Shown here in pieces: positions 10,756 to 21,878 of a stretch of 58,000 nt of DNA. The stretch comes from Adiantum capillus-veneris. Lineage: Eukaryota > Streptophyta > Polypodiopsida > Polypodiales > Pteridaceae. The stretch lies in contig CM043971.1 of the NCBI GenBank assembly GCA_014529385.2, positions 55,665,209-55,723,208 on the forward strand, written 5' to 3'. Below the pieces are notes generated by a model. That model was not told the origin of the DNA, did not search any database, and was given only the letters and a program-made list of their open reading frames with translations. Every line of letters begins with the position of its first letter. Position 1 is the first letter of the stretch. Made by a program: the position numbers and the translations under genes.

Positions 10756-11004
10756 CTTGCCATAGGCAGCTTCCACCTCCTCAATGGTCTTGTCGTAGTT
10801 GCTAGCAAAAGCATATTTGCGGGATAAGCTGTCATCAATCTCTGCCAGCCTCTTTGTGAGCACGACCAAGTCCTTTTGGATGCTGGCCTTCTCTTCCTCT
10901 TCCACCTGGACCTGTGCTTTCATTTCCTCGCGTTCCTCTCGGAGCTCTTCAATTCCTAAATATATTATTGCTATACACCATGTTTTTATCTGATCGCGCG
11001 CCCG

Positions 11005-11043
<39 letters not shown>

Positions 11044-11174
11044 TCATGCACGCACGCATGCCTGTGCATGCACGTGCAGAACCACACACACGCTCATGCT
11101 CACAGATACAGCGCATTTGGAATACGTTGAATCAGCTCGCCCGTGCAGTTGTTGGGTGGTAAGCCTTTCATCAT
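10756..11174 (-). CDS. SSNA1: SSNA1/NA14 (DIP13-type) microtubule coiled-coil protein, 5' two exons
   Basis: Two minus-strand exons, about 11,174-11,126 and 10,955-10,756, join with GT (gtattc) and AG (tttag) sites and compatible phase 1 to give 83 residues. Exon 1 gives MMKGLPPNNCTGELIQ. Exon 2 gives RIEELREEREEMKAQVQ, a Glu/Lys heptad region, then NYDKTIEEVEAAYGK, before a GT donor at phase 0. Both blocks align without gaps to the SSNA1 core (IEEL...REE...; ...DxTIxExEAAY.K). From the family: this small (about 110-120 residue) fibril-forming protein binds microtubules at centrosomes, basal bodies and axonemes; the Chlamydomonas homologue is DIP13. The usual last exon (about 25-35 residues) is not found, so the gene is either truncated by the gypsy remnants downstream or continues beyond a large intron. 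The start could be the ATG at 11,174 or 11,171, or an in-frame ATG near 11,222. Confidence 0.85.
11009..11041. repeat. (CA)n microsatellite in the SSNA1-like intron
   Basis: About 16 CA units in the intron between the two recognised exons. Confidence 0.95.
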
Positions 11175-11370
11175 GCGCACTCTGCTGCAATTGCTGCCAC
11201 TGCTGCTGCACGAGCATTCCATACCTCTGTCCACCTGCGACAAATCAAACTCATGATGCGTTTGTGCGAGGGCTGCAAAATGTTCACGTTTTACCTGCGA
11301 GCTCTCACGTCGTTGCTCGAGCTCCCTTTCTCTGCTGAGGCTCACCCATTCGCCTCCGCTGCTGCTGCTT

Positions 11371-11373
<3 letters not shown>

Positions 11374-11421
<48 letters not shown>
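11374..11421. repeat. (CT)n-(GT)n microsatellite
   Basis: About 20 CT units, then GT units. On the minus strand this is a GA tract about 200 bases upstream of the SSNA1-like start, as often found in plant 5' regions. Confidence 0.9.
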
Positions 11422-11422
<1 letters not shown>

Positions 11423-11459
11423 CTGGAGCTCGATGAAAGGACGCCGCTGCGCTGATCAA

Positions 11460-13690
11460 AGGTCACGCTGCCTATTCACAACGAAAGCGTCTGCCACGTC
11501 ACATTGTCTATTGGGTGTGGAAGTCGTAAGCAATAATAACACTGGTCATTGCTCATTGCTCATCTCAATTTTGTTACTGGTTAGGTGTGTAACACCTCAA
11601 GAGATATAAAATTGTTTGGAACTCGTGGGCTATTTTCAGCCAACTTATTCGGTCCCCTTTCAATAAGTGGAATCTAGATAGATTCTTTCCTCAATTTTGT
11701 AAGAGAAGAGTTTCTCAAAGACAAAGGGAGATCCCATCGTCCTCTACACCTCTCTGCGGTGCCCTGCAATGCGCATATATCCCTTCTTCCTCACGCACTG
11801 AACCCCATACCTTCTCGCTCCGTCAGGCCCTGTGATCCTCTGCCCTGCAAGTTTGCAACGTGCCCCTTGGGGTTCGTCCATTGCTACTTCCTGCGAAGCT
11901 TCCCCCTCCATGCACCGCATTCCCACGCTGGGCTTGTTCTTCTGCTTCCCACTTCCTAAGCTCTAAGATAGAGAGATTCCAGCCTTCCCCCCCCTTGTTG
12001 ATGCACTCCAAGCCTCGAGCACTCATCCCAACCCCCTAACCCCTGGGTTTGTCCATTGCTATTGCCGCAGCTTCGCCCTCGATGCAGCGCATTTCTATCC
12101 TCTTGCACACGAGCCCCTTGTTGAGCACACGCAGATGCACGCATCATCGACAGGAAACTCAAGACAGACAGACATAAGACTCAAGACAGGCAGATTTTTT
12201 TCCAAAAAAACGGCCACCTCTTGCGACTCGAAGGCTTAGATTTTCTGAACCTTTTTACTTTTTCACGATTGAGACCCGTTCTTGAGTGCGTAGTTGTCAC
12301 AAATTACCTCTCCATTATGTCTAAAAATGAAGCGATTCATCTCCAAAGCCTACATAACCAACCCAATATCTAGTTTTAGCCTCTTATATTGATAGACAAT
12401 CGGTCTTCTTATGAAAACCTACAATTTTTTTTATCTTTGGAGAATTTTAATCTCACGACTTGGGGTATTTTGGGAATTCTGAAAAATTTTAGGGGCATTT
12501 TGGGAAATCCTGACAAAATATTAAGGATTTGAGGGGTGTTTTGGGAATTTCCACAAATTAGAGGGGACTTTTGGTGATTTCCCTTAAAAGAAACACCGTT
12601 CTTCGGGGCAAACTTGAAATTCTCTCGATTTTAGGTCAAAATTTGAAGCTTCCGTCGATAATTGCACTAAAACTTGTGTAAATCTTCCAATCACTCAAAA
12701 TCCCAACCTCGAGCAACAGGCCACTCCTCATCTCAAGCTGGCTGCTTATCTTGCGTGCTACGACCTGCCTCGCTTGAATTCAAGCATTCCCACTCACTGG
12801 CAATCAGAAACCAAATCCTGCCTCCCCTTGGCACCGTGTCTCCCTCTGCCTGCGTTGTCCACCCCCTCTTCTGTGCTGCGCCCAAAACTTGCCATGGCAA
12901 AAAGGTATTTTGGGAATTTAATAAATTTGAAGGATATTTTGAGATTTCCACAAATTAGAGCAAGGAGCAGTATTATGGGAATTTTTCCTAGAAAGAACCA
13001 CAATGAGAATAACCAATCTAGAGAGAGAGTGAGAGAGAGAGAGAAGAAGAAGAGAGTTTTAACGTCGTAGGATCTTAAAGATCTAACCGACTATGAGTTG
13101 AACTCAAGACATGTTATTCAAGAGAAAAATGGCATAATCGCGAGCAAACCGGAAGTGGCCAATGTCGTTGACGATTCTAATCTCGCACTCCCACAAGAAA
13201 ATGCGGCTCGAGGGATATTTTGAACATTTTCACAAATAAAAGGAGTGTTTAAGTCATTTTCAAAGGAAAAACTTGGCCTTTCCTTTTCGCTTTCTCCTAA
13301 GCCCAAGGATCTTTCAAGATTCTTATTAAAAAGACATGGGTGCAAACCTATTATGCACCAAGTTGAGAAAGTAGTGTCTCCCATACCCAAGCAAGGCCAC
13401 ACTCTTGCATGCCAAATTATTGCTCGACTTTAGTATCCTAGCCATCCTAGCATGATAGAAACATCTAGTTCTGTTAATCCTGCTTGGTAATATCTAACAA
13501 GAAGGAATGAATTCTTAATAATTTACTATTTCAAGGATGCATCAATACTTTTGCATGTCAATTCATTGCTTGACTTGAGGGTCCTAATTATCTATGTGCT
13601 GGTAGGACCTCCCAATTTTGCAAAGTGGTGTATTAGATAGAAATTTAGGAGATGCCTTGTGTGGCTTTGAAGGGAAAAGTGGAGATGTTG
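11460..13690. other. non-coding region with degenerate 'TTTTGGGAATTTCC' repeats
   Basis: No gene recognised. Strings such as ttttgggaatttccacaaattag recur at about 12,467-12,570, 12,905-12,985 and 13,210-13,260. A 43-bp string at 13,403-13,447 recurs at 13,552-13,595. A segment at 13,580-13,680 (gctggtaggacctcccaatt) is related to 15,462-15,545 (gccagtaggcgctcccaatt). A GA tract at about 13,020-13,045 adjoins a possible reversed B-box (gttgaactcaag). Confidence 0.5.
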
Positions 13691-13727
13691 ATGCGTGATA
13701 GAGAGAGGGAGACATGGAGAGAGCAGG

Positions 13728-13820
13728 AGAGTGATTTTATGCCCCAATTTTTTTTTGGTGTTGGCACGTGACAAAGAGGGGAGACAGGAGGGGAGTGATT
13801 TTATGCTGCAATTTTTTACA
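13728..13820. repeat. short direct repeat
   Basis: gagtgattttatgccccaat at about 13,730 and gagtgattttatgctgcaat at about 13,794. Confidence 0.7.
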
Positions 13821-13949
13821 TTGGTGAAATTTAATCTTGTAGCAAAACAACTAGGCATGCGAGGGTTGGCGCTTCGAGATTTTTTCCTCCTTTGTCATGA
13901 TGGTATCTGACAAGCCTAGGGTGCAGATGGCAAAGTGAGGGAGTGATGG

Positions 13950-13952
<3 letters not shown>

Positions 13953-14020
<68 letters not shown>
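13953..14020. repeat. (AT)n-(AG)n compound microsatellite
   Basis: About 20 AT units followed by about 13 AG units. Confidence 0.95.
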
Positions 14021-14024
<4 letters not shown>

Positions 14025-14078
14025 CCCATCAATGTTGGAGAAAAATGTCTCGGCTTAATATCGTGTCGTTTTCAATTT

Positions 14079-14230
14079 CAAAAATGTCGGTTGAGGGCAA
14101 GGGGAAAAGGAGAAATTCCGTCTTAAAATAGAGAAAAATAGTGTAAATTTTTTTTAAAAAAATCAGTTCGTCTAAGATGGGTTTGAGGTAGCTCAAAAAT
14201 ATCGGTTGAGGGGAAGTACAAAAGAATAAA
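14079..14230. repeat. diverged direct duplication
   Basis: aaaaatgtcggttgaggg at about 14,080 recurs as aaaaatatcggttgaggg at about 14,194, with similar flanks. Confidence 0.55.
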
Positions 14231-14317
14231 ACTGATTTTCTAAAAATTCTCTTTGGCAAATTCAAGGAAAGGAGCATTGTATGTTTAGAAATGTGATTTT
14301 TCCCGAACAGTGGTTAG

Positions 14318-14321
<4 letters not shown>

Positions 14322-14388
<67 letters not shown>
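14322..14388. repeat. (GA)n microsatellite
   Basis: About 33 GA units, among the longest GA tracts in the window. Confidence 0.95.
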
Positions 14389-14392
<4 letters not shown>

Positions 14393-15165
14393 ATGTGTCA
14401 AGAGCAGCGCCGACAAACCAGGTAGAGAGACTTAGAAAGGGAGATACTTTCTTTGTGCAAGCGACACGAGGTGACGAGGAGGAGCTCTGCGGGTGGGTAC
14501 GCCGGGTACCCCTGCTAAGCAATAAAGCAAAGATGCTATGCTGGATTGAGGGGCTGAGCTCAGAGAACCGCCTATCCTGCAATTAGGCATGTTTGACCTC
14601 GTGGAGCAGAGGACGAGCACGACGGCTTTGTGGAGCGCTGGCCAGATTCCCATGAAGGATAAGCACCAAAAACCAGGGTAGATGGCACTTGCACAGATCG
14701 ACGGAGAGAGAGAGAGAGAGAGAGAGACAAATGCCATCTCGTCGCTGCTTGGTGATGCGCAGGGTTTATGGGAGGGCTGCAGGTGCAGAGTATGCACAGA
14801 AATGGCAGAGCAAACGAACAAGGACGAGGGTTGGACGGCTGGCGTGCGATGGTGGGCCGAGCATGGAGCAGACCTGGAGGAGGTCCTGTTCAGAAGTTGG
14901 GGCAGGGGGGGCGGGGGCGGCGCCTCAGTGGAGATGGTGCTCAGCAGCTGCTGTGTGCAGGCAGGGCTCACAACGCAGCGATGGCGACGGTCGAGGGAAG
15001 AGAGAGGAGAGAGAGATAGGCATTTTACGTCTTTGGGGAGGGAGGGAGGAAGGGATCTGGCGAGATTTCGTTTAAAAGTGGAACGTAGACCGAGTAGGTA
15101 TAGCCATTAACCAATATATGTGTGCACCACAGCAGAAAAGAAGAAAATCGTAGATTCCTAACTAG

Positions 15166-15213
<48 letters not shown>
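15166..15213. repeat. (CT)n microsatellite
   Basis: About 23 CT units. Confidence 0.95.
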
Positions 15214-15216
<3 letters not shown>

Positions 15217-15287
15217 ATTTCTCTGAGTTGAGGCAACCACGATGAGATTAAGGAGTTGTTGCGGTTATTTGCAAACACCCGGTTAGT

Positions 15288-15292
15288 GGGGG

Positions 15293-15323
<31 letters not shown>
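15288..15323. repeat. poly-G tract
   Basis: 35 G in 36 positions, interrupted by a single A. It could form a G-quadruplex; its exact length is the kind most affected by sequencing error. Confidence 0.9.
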
Positions 15324-15327
<4 letters not shown>

Positions 15328-15758
15328 CATAGTGCAAAGGTGTAGCAAGACACGGCACGTAGCGACATTTTCTGGGGTAGGGAATATAAGTACGAGCACT
15401 GGGCAAGCGAATTTTGGAAGGTTGGGGTGGGGGAATCTTGTTAATTAATATCTTTTTTATCATCCAAGCCATTTATGTGCCAGTAGGCGCTCCCAATTTT
15501 GGCAAGCAGGTCTAATACACGGAATCTGTGCAGATGCTTTGTGGTTTATGTGGATTAATCGAAAATCCAGCACTGCGTGTCATGCAAGGCTTGGCTCCCT
15601 CTGACGCGTTGCACCTAGGCTCCAGCAAGGCAGGGCGGCTCCAACAAGGCAGGCCTATATTTGTTGGCTGCATGTGTCTGGCATTGTCGCTGACGGCTAG
15701 TGGTGGCTGCGTTTCTCTGCGACTCTTCATGAGGCCTAAAACTGCTGACGTAAGTCCT

Positions 15759-15960
15759 GTCTTGTTTCCTTCTGCTACTGTTGACACACCTATTGGTTGT
15801 TAGTGTCTGTGTTTAGCTACCTGCTGATGAAAGAGCGTTGTTGTCTTCTTCTGCTGCTGTTGAGAGCAGCTATTGGTTATTACTCTCTGTGTTTAGCTAT
15901 TGCACGTCATGAAGCAAGTCGTCATGTTATTACAGTGTGTGTTTAGCTACTGCAGTTCAT
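15759..15960 (+). repeat. imperfect repeats upstream of the Rep-like gene
   Basis: Two to three copies of a unit built on tgtgtttagctac (near 15,808, 15,888 and 15,940), preceded by ctgctactgttga / ctgctgctgttga and ctattggttgtta / ctattggttatta, at a spacing of about 80 and then 50 bases. They lie 170-370 bases upstream of the Rep-like start and could be subterminal repeats of the host transposon. Confidence 0.55.
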
Positions 15961-16129
15961 GGCGTAGGTCGTCAAGTAAGTGTATGTGTGACAGACGTGT
16001 TGTTTCAATGGTCTTTGGTTCTTTTGGTGTAGTGAGCCCGGTTTTGCTTCTACATGGTTTGTGTTTTCGTCTTGTTGCTGGGTTGACGATAGGTGTTTCG
16101 CATTGGTGTTGTTCTTGTAGGTGTGAACA

Positions 16130-16397
16130 ATGGGCAGGCTAAAGTCTGAGGCACGAGGGAAAGGGAAGCAAGGTGTCACCAATACTGAAGGCTACAATGT
16201 TGGCTCCTCGAAACGAAGAAACCAGAGGCGAGAGTAATGGAAGTCAGTGTTACTATATCGGTCGGTGGTGACGATGTAGACATAGGGTTGTTGGGGTGCA
16301 TGCGGTTGTTTCTTGAAAGAGAAACATTAGCTGGACTGTGCGCATTGGAGAGAGGAGGATCCCTATTGCACCTTCATTTGCAAATGGTTGTCCGTCT
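16130..16397 (+). pseudogene. HUH-endonuclease Rep-like protein, 5' part, split by a copia insertion
   Basis: An ATG at 16,130 opens a basic 35-codon leader (MGRLKSEARGKGKQG...KRRNQRRE) that meets a stop at 16,235. The next frame, open through 16,237, carries VSVTISVGGDDVD, then LFLERETLAGLCALERGG and LLHLHLQMVVRL. HLHLQ (16,369-16,383) fits the metal-binding HUH motif of rolling-circle Rep proteins, and the ALERGG lead-in is what I recall from eukaryotic Rep proteins of Replitron-type transposons. One frameshift near 16,230 is implied. A possible 3' splice site (ttcttgtag) sits 10 bases before the ATG. The copia target duplication begins at 16,393; removing the copia rejoins the frame to 21,879. 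Confidence 0.65.
16393..16397. other. target-site duplication of the copia, left copy
   Basis: cgtct, identical to 21,874-21,878. Confidence 0.9.
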
Positions 16398-16589
16398 TGA
16401 AGGAGTACGAGCGGAAGTGCGACGCGAGAGAGAGTGCGAGAAGAAGAGCTCGACAATATGGTGAACTCGCTCTACTGTAATGTGTAGAGCATAGTGAGTT
16501 CTTATTAGGTTTTTACAAAAGAATATGTGTACATACCTGGCGGCCCGCCCACTCACCTGGGCGACCACATTGGGCTTTATACCCCAACA
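16398..16589 (-). repeat. copia 3' LTR
   Basis: 192 bp; four substitutions relative to the right LTR. Confidence 0.95.
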
Positions 16590-16600
16590 ACCTCCCACTT
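16590..16600 (-). other. copia polypurine tract
   Basis: The minus strand reads AAGTGGGAGGT directly before the 3' LTR; it primes plus-strand synthesis. Confidence 0.85.
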
Positions 16601-16678
16601 AAAGTCCAATGTGGTACTTTAAGTGTGAGAGAAGCTACTATACAAGCTAATATACAAGAGATGTAGAGAAGTGATGTA

Positions 16679-19600
16679 CTACCCTACACCTAACTGCTTG
16701 CGAAAATGCGCAAAGCTCTCTGAGGGAAGTCCTTTTGTAAGTAGATCAGCAGGATTTTCTGTGGTGTGAACTTTGACAAGCTGAAGTTGCTTATCCTCGA
16801 GCATTTCCCTGATGAAATGATACTTCACATCCACATGCTTTGTCTTTGAGTGATAAACTGGATTGCGAGCCAATTGTATAGCACTTTGACTATCACAATA
16901 TAACACAGGCATCTCTTCTTTGATTCCCAAATTTGTTACTAGTCGATTAAGCCAAATTGATTCTTTGCATGCCTCTGATGTTGCAACATATTCAACCTCT
17001 GTAGTAGACTGAGTAACACAATCTTGTAATCTACAATGCCATGATACTACTCCACCAGCCAATGTAAAGACATACCCTGATGTAGACCTTTGGTTGTCTA
17101 AGTCACCTGCATAATCTGAGTCTGTAAAACCGTTTACACTTAGCTCCTGACTCCCATAGCATATACGCATACTCTTTGTAGCTTTCAGGTATCTCAATAT
17201 TCCTTTCACTGCCTCCCAATGTTTCTTGCCTGGGTTTGACATGTATCAACTTACTACTCCCACTGCAAATGCAATGTCTGGGCGAGTAGCAATCATTGCA
17301 TACATCAAACTACCCACTGCAGACGCATATGGAATCTTATCCATTTCAGCCTGTTCTTCCTCATACACAGGACAATCTTGTTTGCTAAGTTTCACATATG
17401 GTGGCAATGGAACACTCAATGCCTTTCCCTTCTCCATATTGAAACGTTGCAAAACCTTGTCAATATACTCTGTTTGAGACAACCAAATCAACTTCTTTGA
17501 TCTGTCTCTTTCAATGCGCATACCAAGTATATGACTTGCCTCACCCATGTCTTTCATGTCAAACGATTTTACCATCTTTGACTTCAAAGCTGAAATTTCT
17601 TCCAAGTGCTTGCCAGCAATCAACATGTCATCCATTTACAAAATAAGGATCAGCCAACTGCCATCCTTAGCCTTCTTTGTATATAGACAATGATCGAACT
17701 CACTACGGTTGTAGCCTTGAGAAAGCATAAACTTGTGGAACTTATGGTACCATGCCCTCAGTGATTGCTTTAAGCCATAAAGACTCTTTAACAACTGGCA
17801 TACCCAATCTTCCTTGCCTTTCTCAACAAACCCTTCTGGTTGCTTCATGTAAATTTCCACATCTAAATCACCATGCAAGAACGCTGTCTTGACATCCATT
17901 TGGTGCAACACCAAATCTAATATGGCAACCAATGCAAGAAAGAATCTCAATGTAGTCATCTTGACCACCAGAGAGAAGACTTCATCAAAGTCAATGCCTT
18001 GTTCTTGCTTAAAGCCCTTGGCAACAAGCCTTGCTTTGTACTTTGGCTGACTATCATGAGCGGTGATCTTATACCTGTAAACCCATTTACAAGGTAGAGC
18101 CTTTTTGCCCTGTGGTAATTTAACAAGCTTCCATGTCTGGTTTTTATGCAAAGCTGTCATCTCTGACTGCATGGCCAATTGCCAATTCCCGGAGTCCTTC
18201 ATTTGCACTGCTTCCTTGTAACATGAAGGCTCATTGCAATCACTCAACACGACATAGTTCATAGATGGAACAAACCTATCAGGAGGTCGCGTGATACGTC
18301 CATATCTACGCACAATAGGTGGCTCAGGCTCAACCACAACCTGTGGTTCCACTCTATCCTGTCCTCTTGAGCCCTGACATTTTGTCTTGCACGTGCAGGT
18401 CCATCTTCTTGGAAGACAACGGATAACCTTTCTAGATTCGGGATCCCAAAGTCTGTACCCCATCTCACCAGAATTACCATAGCTTAGAAAGATGCACTTT
18501 CTACTCTTTGGCTCAAGTTTGTTCCTAAATTCCTTTGCAACGTGAGTATATGCCTCACAGCCAAAGACTCTGAGATGCTTGTATGAGGGCACCTTGCCTG
18601 ACCATACCATCTCTGCCACTAAATCCTTCTGCAAAACCTTGCTAGTAGATCTATTTATAAGATGAACAGCTGTTGATACAACTTCAGCCCAAAACCCATT
18701 TGGTAGCTGTGCATTAGACAACATACTTCTGACCTTCTCTTGTATGGTCCTATTCATCCTCTCAGCAACACCATTTTGAGGAGGATTGTAAGGAGCAGTA
18801 AGTTCACGTTTTATACCTTTTGACTCACAAAAGTCCTGAAAGGCCTTTGAAACATACTCTCCACCATTGTCAGTGCGTAAGCATTTAAGCTTCTTGCCAC
18901 TCTGATTCTCCACAAGTGTCACAAACGTTTTGAAAACACTAAACGCTTCATCCTTGTGCTTGAGAAAGTAAACCCATACTTTCCTCGAGTAATCATCTAT
19001 AAATGTCATAAAGTAAGAAGCTCCCCCTAGAGATAGGTTAGGCATAGGTCCACACAAATCACTATGAACAAGTGCCAACTGTGTATCTCTTCTACTGCTT
19101 CTATGCTTATGTGGCTGCTGTGTTTGCTTACCATACAGACAATGTTCACAGAATTCAAAATCATTAAATGAAAAGCCAGGCAAATAACCAGAACGAGACA
19201 AGATTTCCATTCCCTTCTTGGACATATGTCCTAACCGGCTATGCCACAAAGAAACGTTCGGCTGCTCGGTTACATTGATTACATTTTTAGAGACATTTGA
19301 TACATAAATCATGTAAAGTCCTCCAGACTTTACTCCATGTGCTACTGTCATAGAACCCTTGGATATCTTCCACATGTTCTGTCCAAAAGTGGTGACGTAG
19401 CCAGCATCATCAAGTAAACCTGTGCTGATCAAGCTCTTTGTAATTGCGGGAACATGTCTCACATTCTTCAGCGTGAAAGAAGAGCCATTCTGAAACTTCA
19501 ATTGAACATCTCCAACACCTAAGATCTCACATGTCTGCCCATTGCCTAGCCGAACATGATCTTTAGTGGTCACATAAGAGGTAAACCACTCCTTGTTTGG

Positions 19601-20658
19601 AGACACATGAAGTGATGCCCCTGAGTCTATAATCCAGTCACTCAGTGCATTTCCATCAGATGCTGTAAGAAGAGCTGAGTCCATTGTATTCTTCAAGAAG
19701 TAGATGTCTCCTGACACTAGACTGTCATCCTCTGCAACAGTGTTTGTCACATTTATTTCTTGAATCTTCACTGAGGACTTGTTCTTCTCACCATGGTCTT
19801 CAGCTTTCTCTTTGCCTTTTTCTGCTTTCCATTCTCTGCAGTCTCTTTTCATGTGACCCTTCTTGCCACAATGGTAGCATTCTATGTCACTCTTGCCTTT
19901 AGCACTGCGGGACTTGCTACGAGACTGATTCCTCTTTCCACCTTTGTACTTTTCTTTGGTCCTTCCCCTGACAACTAAGGCTGTTCCTTTGCCTTTGTCC
20001 ATTGTCTTTCTATTGGTTTCTTCAGTAAGCAGACTTCCTTCTACACCTGCTATGTTCAAACCATCTGGAGGTGCAGAATTACTCAAAGCTGTGCGAAAAG
20101 TGTCCCAACTTTCCGCAATGTGATCAACAGGAACATAGCTCTAACAGGTTCATCAAACTTGACACCTTGAGCTGACAACTGACTATAGATTGTGTTGAAT
20201 TCATTCAGATGATTGGACATAGGTGTCCCTTCTTTCATCTTCAAGTCAACAAGCTTCTTAAGCCAGTATACCTGTGAAGCTGCACTCTGCTTCTCATAAA
20301 GATCACTCAGCTTTAACCATGCTTGATAAGCCGACATCTCGTCTGCTACATTGAAGTAAACGCTTTCTGCCAAAGTCAGCATAATGGTAGAAAGTGCCAA
20401 TTCATCCATTTCGCACCATTCATCTTCGTCCATATCTTCTGGTTTTATCCTCTTGAGCTTTATAGGTTTTATCTGCTTCTTTTGTACCAACACGTGCCAA
20501 ATCTGCTTCTTCCACAATGGGAAATTGGTTCCATCCAGCTTCTTGATATTGTAAAGAGAAGTGTCCTGTGATCCAGCCATAGCTTCACAGTAGTTTACTT
20601 TCCTGGGAAAAAATTCAGCAGAGTTTCCCTTGTAAACTGACCTCTGAACCAATATCAA
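16679..20658 (-). pseudogene. copia gag-pol, four disabling changes
   Basis: Gag probably starts at MAGSQDTSLYNIKKLDGTNF (about 20,574) and breaks by a frameshift near 20,115. The main frame continues 20,086-17,636 with a CCHC knuckle (CYHCGKKGHMKRDC), a protease-like DSGASLHV, an integrase zinc region (WHSRLGH...CEHC), integrase core residues in LVHSDLCGP and LRTDNGGEY, and reverse transcriptase (KWVYRYK, MDVKTAFLHGDL, SLYGLKQ). The linker around 18,390-18,420 is garbled. A stop at 17,636-17,638 replaces the tyrosine codon of the usual Y-x-D-D catalytic motif (now stop-M-D-D). RT and RNase H continue (17,635-17,246) to a TGA at 17,246-17,248, then RNase H (FTDSDYAGD, STSGYVF, TEVEYVATSEACKE) to 16,679. 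The TGA fits a C-to-T change at a CpG. Confidence 0.9.
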
Positions 20659-21664
20659 CCTGTCAAATGAACCAAGAAAGCTTCAGATTCTGCAGAAGTT
20701 TCGGCAGAGTCTCCTTTGTAAAATGGCTCTGGTGTACTCAAAAACAGACCAAAAACAGCTCAAAAAACCATTGTCTCTCTAACACTGTAAGCTGTGGGTA
20801 AACCTGTCCTGCACCTGTACTATCTCTCACTGTCCTGTCACTGTCCTGTAAGCATAGACTGCGACAATGCCTCAACGGAAGTAAAGCAAAGATGCAATCC
20901 CAACTGTCTAACTCACAGTCAATACATCCTAGCTGCCTATCTAAGGGTGCTCGAGGGATCGCTCCAAGACCTGTATCACCGAAAGGATCTCAACATTCGA
21001 GAATCCCCCAGCTCAATAAAACCTCACTCGACCCTCAACAAAGGCTGCAGTAAATCTGAAATCTGACAGTACATAGACTTCCCACAAAGTCATACATCCA
21101 CAAATTTCCCACTGTATGCTGTAACCGTTGCGGCGGTTGTTTGCTGCGTGACTCACAGCCAGCAAACCCTCAACAGACATACATAATCTCTGACAATACA
21201 TCCCATGTGGAAGTACCTGCAATGTCAGGATGAAATTTGGAATATCAAGCAGCAAACACAAGCTACCTGATGAACTAGTGGATGTCGCCTACAGTCTGTG
21301 TGTAGATGCGCCCGTGTCGTATGTGACACGCCTCCAAGAACTGTGAGCTGTCCTTCGATGTGTAGACAGCCACAAATCAACACTCTGGGAGTGTCGATAT
21401 CCTCAGCACCTGCAGTCATAGGCCGAAAACCCCAAATTTGCAGAGTCGGATCTGCACCCGTTGAGACCACGTAGTCGAAAAAGGCCTGCGCAGAACTCTG
21501 TCGAAGCCGAACGGTGGTCGAGATGACCTCAGAATGAAATTCTGAGAACACCAAGCCCTTTGGGCTTACCCACAGGATTTGGGGCCGTGTCTTTGCCTGT
21601 CGAATTTCACTCCAATTTGAGCTGGTGACTCTAGCCTCCTGCAGTGCTGCCCCGAGCCTTGATC
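20659..21664 (-). other. copia 5' leader
   Basis: About 1 kb of untranslated sequence between the primer site and gag. No additional frame with family resemblance was seen. Confidence 0.6.
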
Positions 21665-21681
21665 TGAGCTCTGATACCAGT
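21665..21681 (-). other. copia primer-binding site
   Basis: The minus strand reads TGGTATCAGAGC two bases after the 5' LTR, complementary to the 3' end of initiator-Met tRNA. Confidence 0.9.
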
Positions 21682-21873
21682 TGAAGGAGTACGAGCGGAA
21701 GTGCGACGCGAGAGAGAGTGCGAGAAGAAGAGCACGACGATATGGTGAATTCGCTCTACTGTAATGTGTAGAGAATAGTGAGTTCTTATTAGGTTTTTAC
21801 AAAAGAATATGTGTACATACCTGGCGGCCCGCCCACTCACCTGGGCGACCACATTGGGCTTTATACCCCAACA
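21682..21873 (-). repeat. copia 5' LTR
   Basis: 192 bp, partner of 16,398-16,589. Confidence 0.95.
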
Positions 21874-21878
21874 CGTCT
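21874..21878. other. target-site duplication of the copia, right copy
   Basis: cgtct. Confidence 0.9.

Larger units (their letters stand above)
14390..15760. other. GC-rich region without a supported gene
   Basis: Long frames here (179 codons on the minus strand at 14,432-14,971; 142 codons on the plus strand) are Ser/Pro- or Arg/Glu/Gly-rich, overlap each other and run through GA tracts. They match no family I know. GA tracts lie at 14,703-14,727 and CT tracts at 15,166-15,213. Confidence 0.5.
16398..21873 (-). mobile_element. complete Ty1/copia LTR retrotransposon, reverse orientation
   Basis: 5,476 bp with two 192-bp LTRs (16,398-16,589 and 21,682-21,873), TG...CA ends on the minus strand, a perfect 5-bp target duplication, a primer-binding site next to the right LTR and a polypurine tract next to the left LTR. 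The domain order gag - integrase - reverse transcriptase - RNase H on the minus strand defines Ty1/copia. The LTRs differ at four positions (about 98% identity), so the insertion is fairly recent. It is now defective: a gag frameshift, a damaged integrase-RT linker, and two premature stops in pol. Confidence 0.95.

Noticed and set aside
11100-11459. 119-codon minus frame upstream of the SSNA1-like exon
   Set aside because: Contains the (GA)n-derived RERERE run; only its last 16 codons before the splice site fit the family.
14432-14971. 179-codon minus-strand frame
   Set aside because: Ser/Pro-rich, runs through a GA/CT microsatellite, overlaps long frames on the other strand, no domain or splice support.
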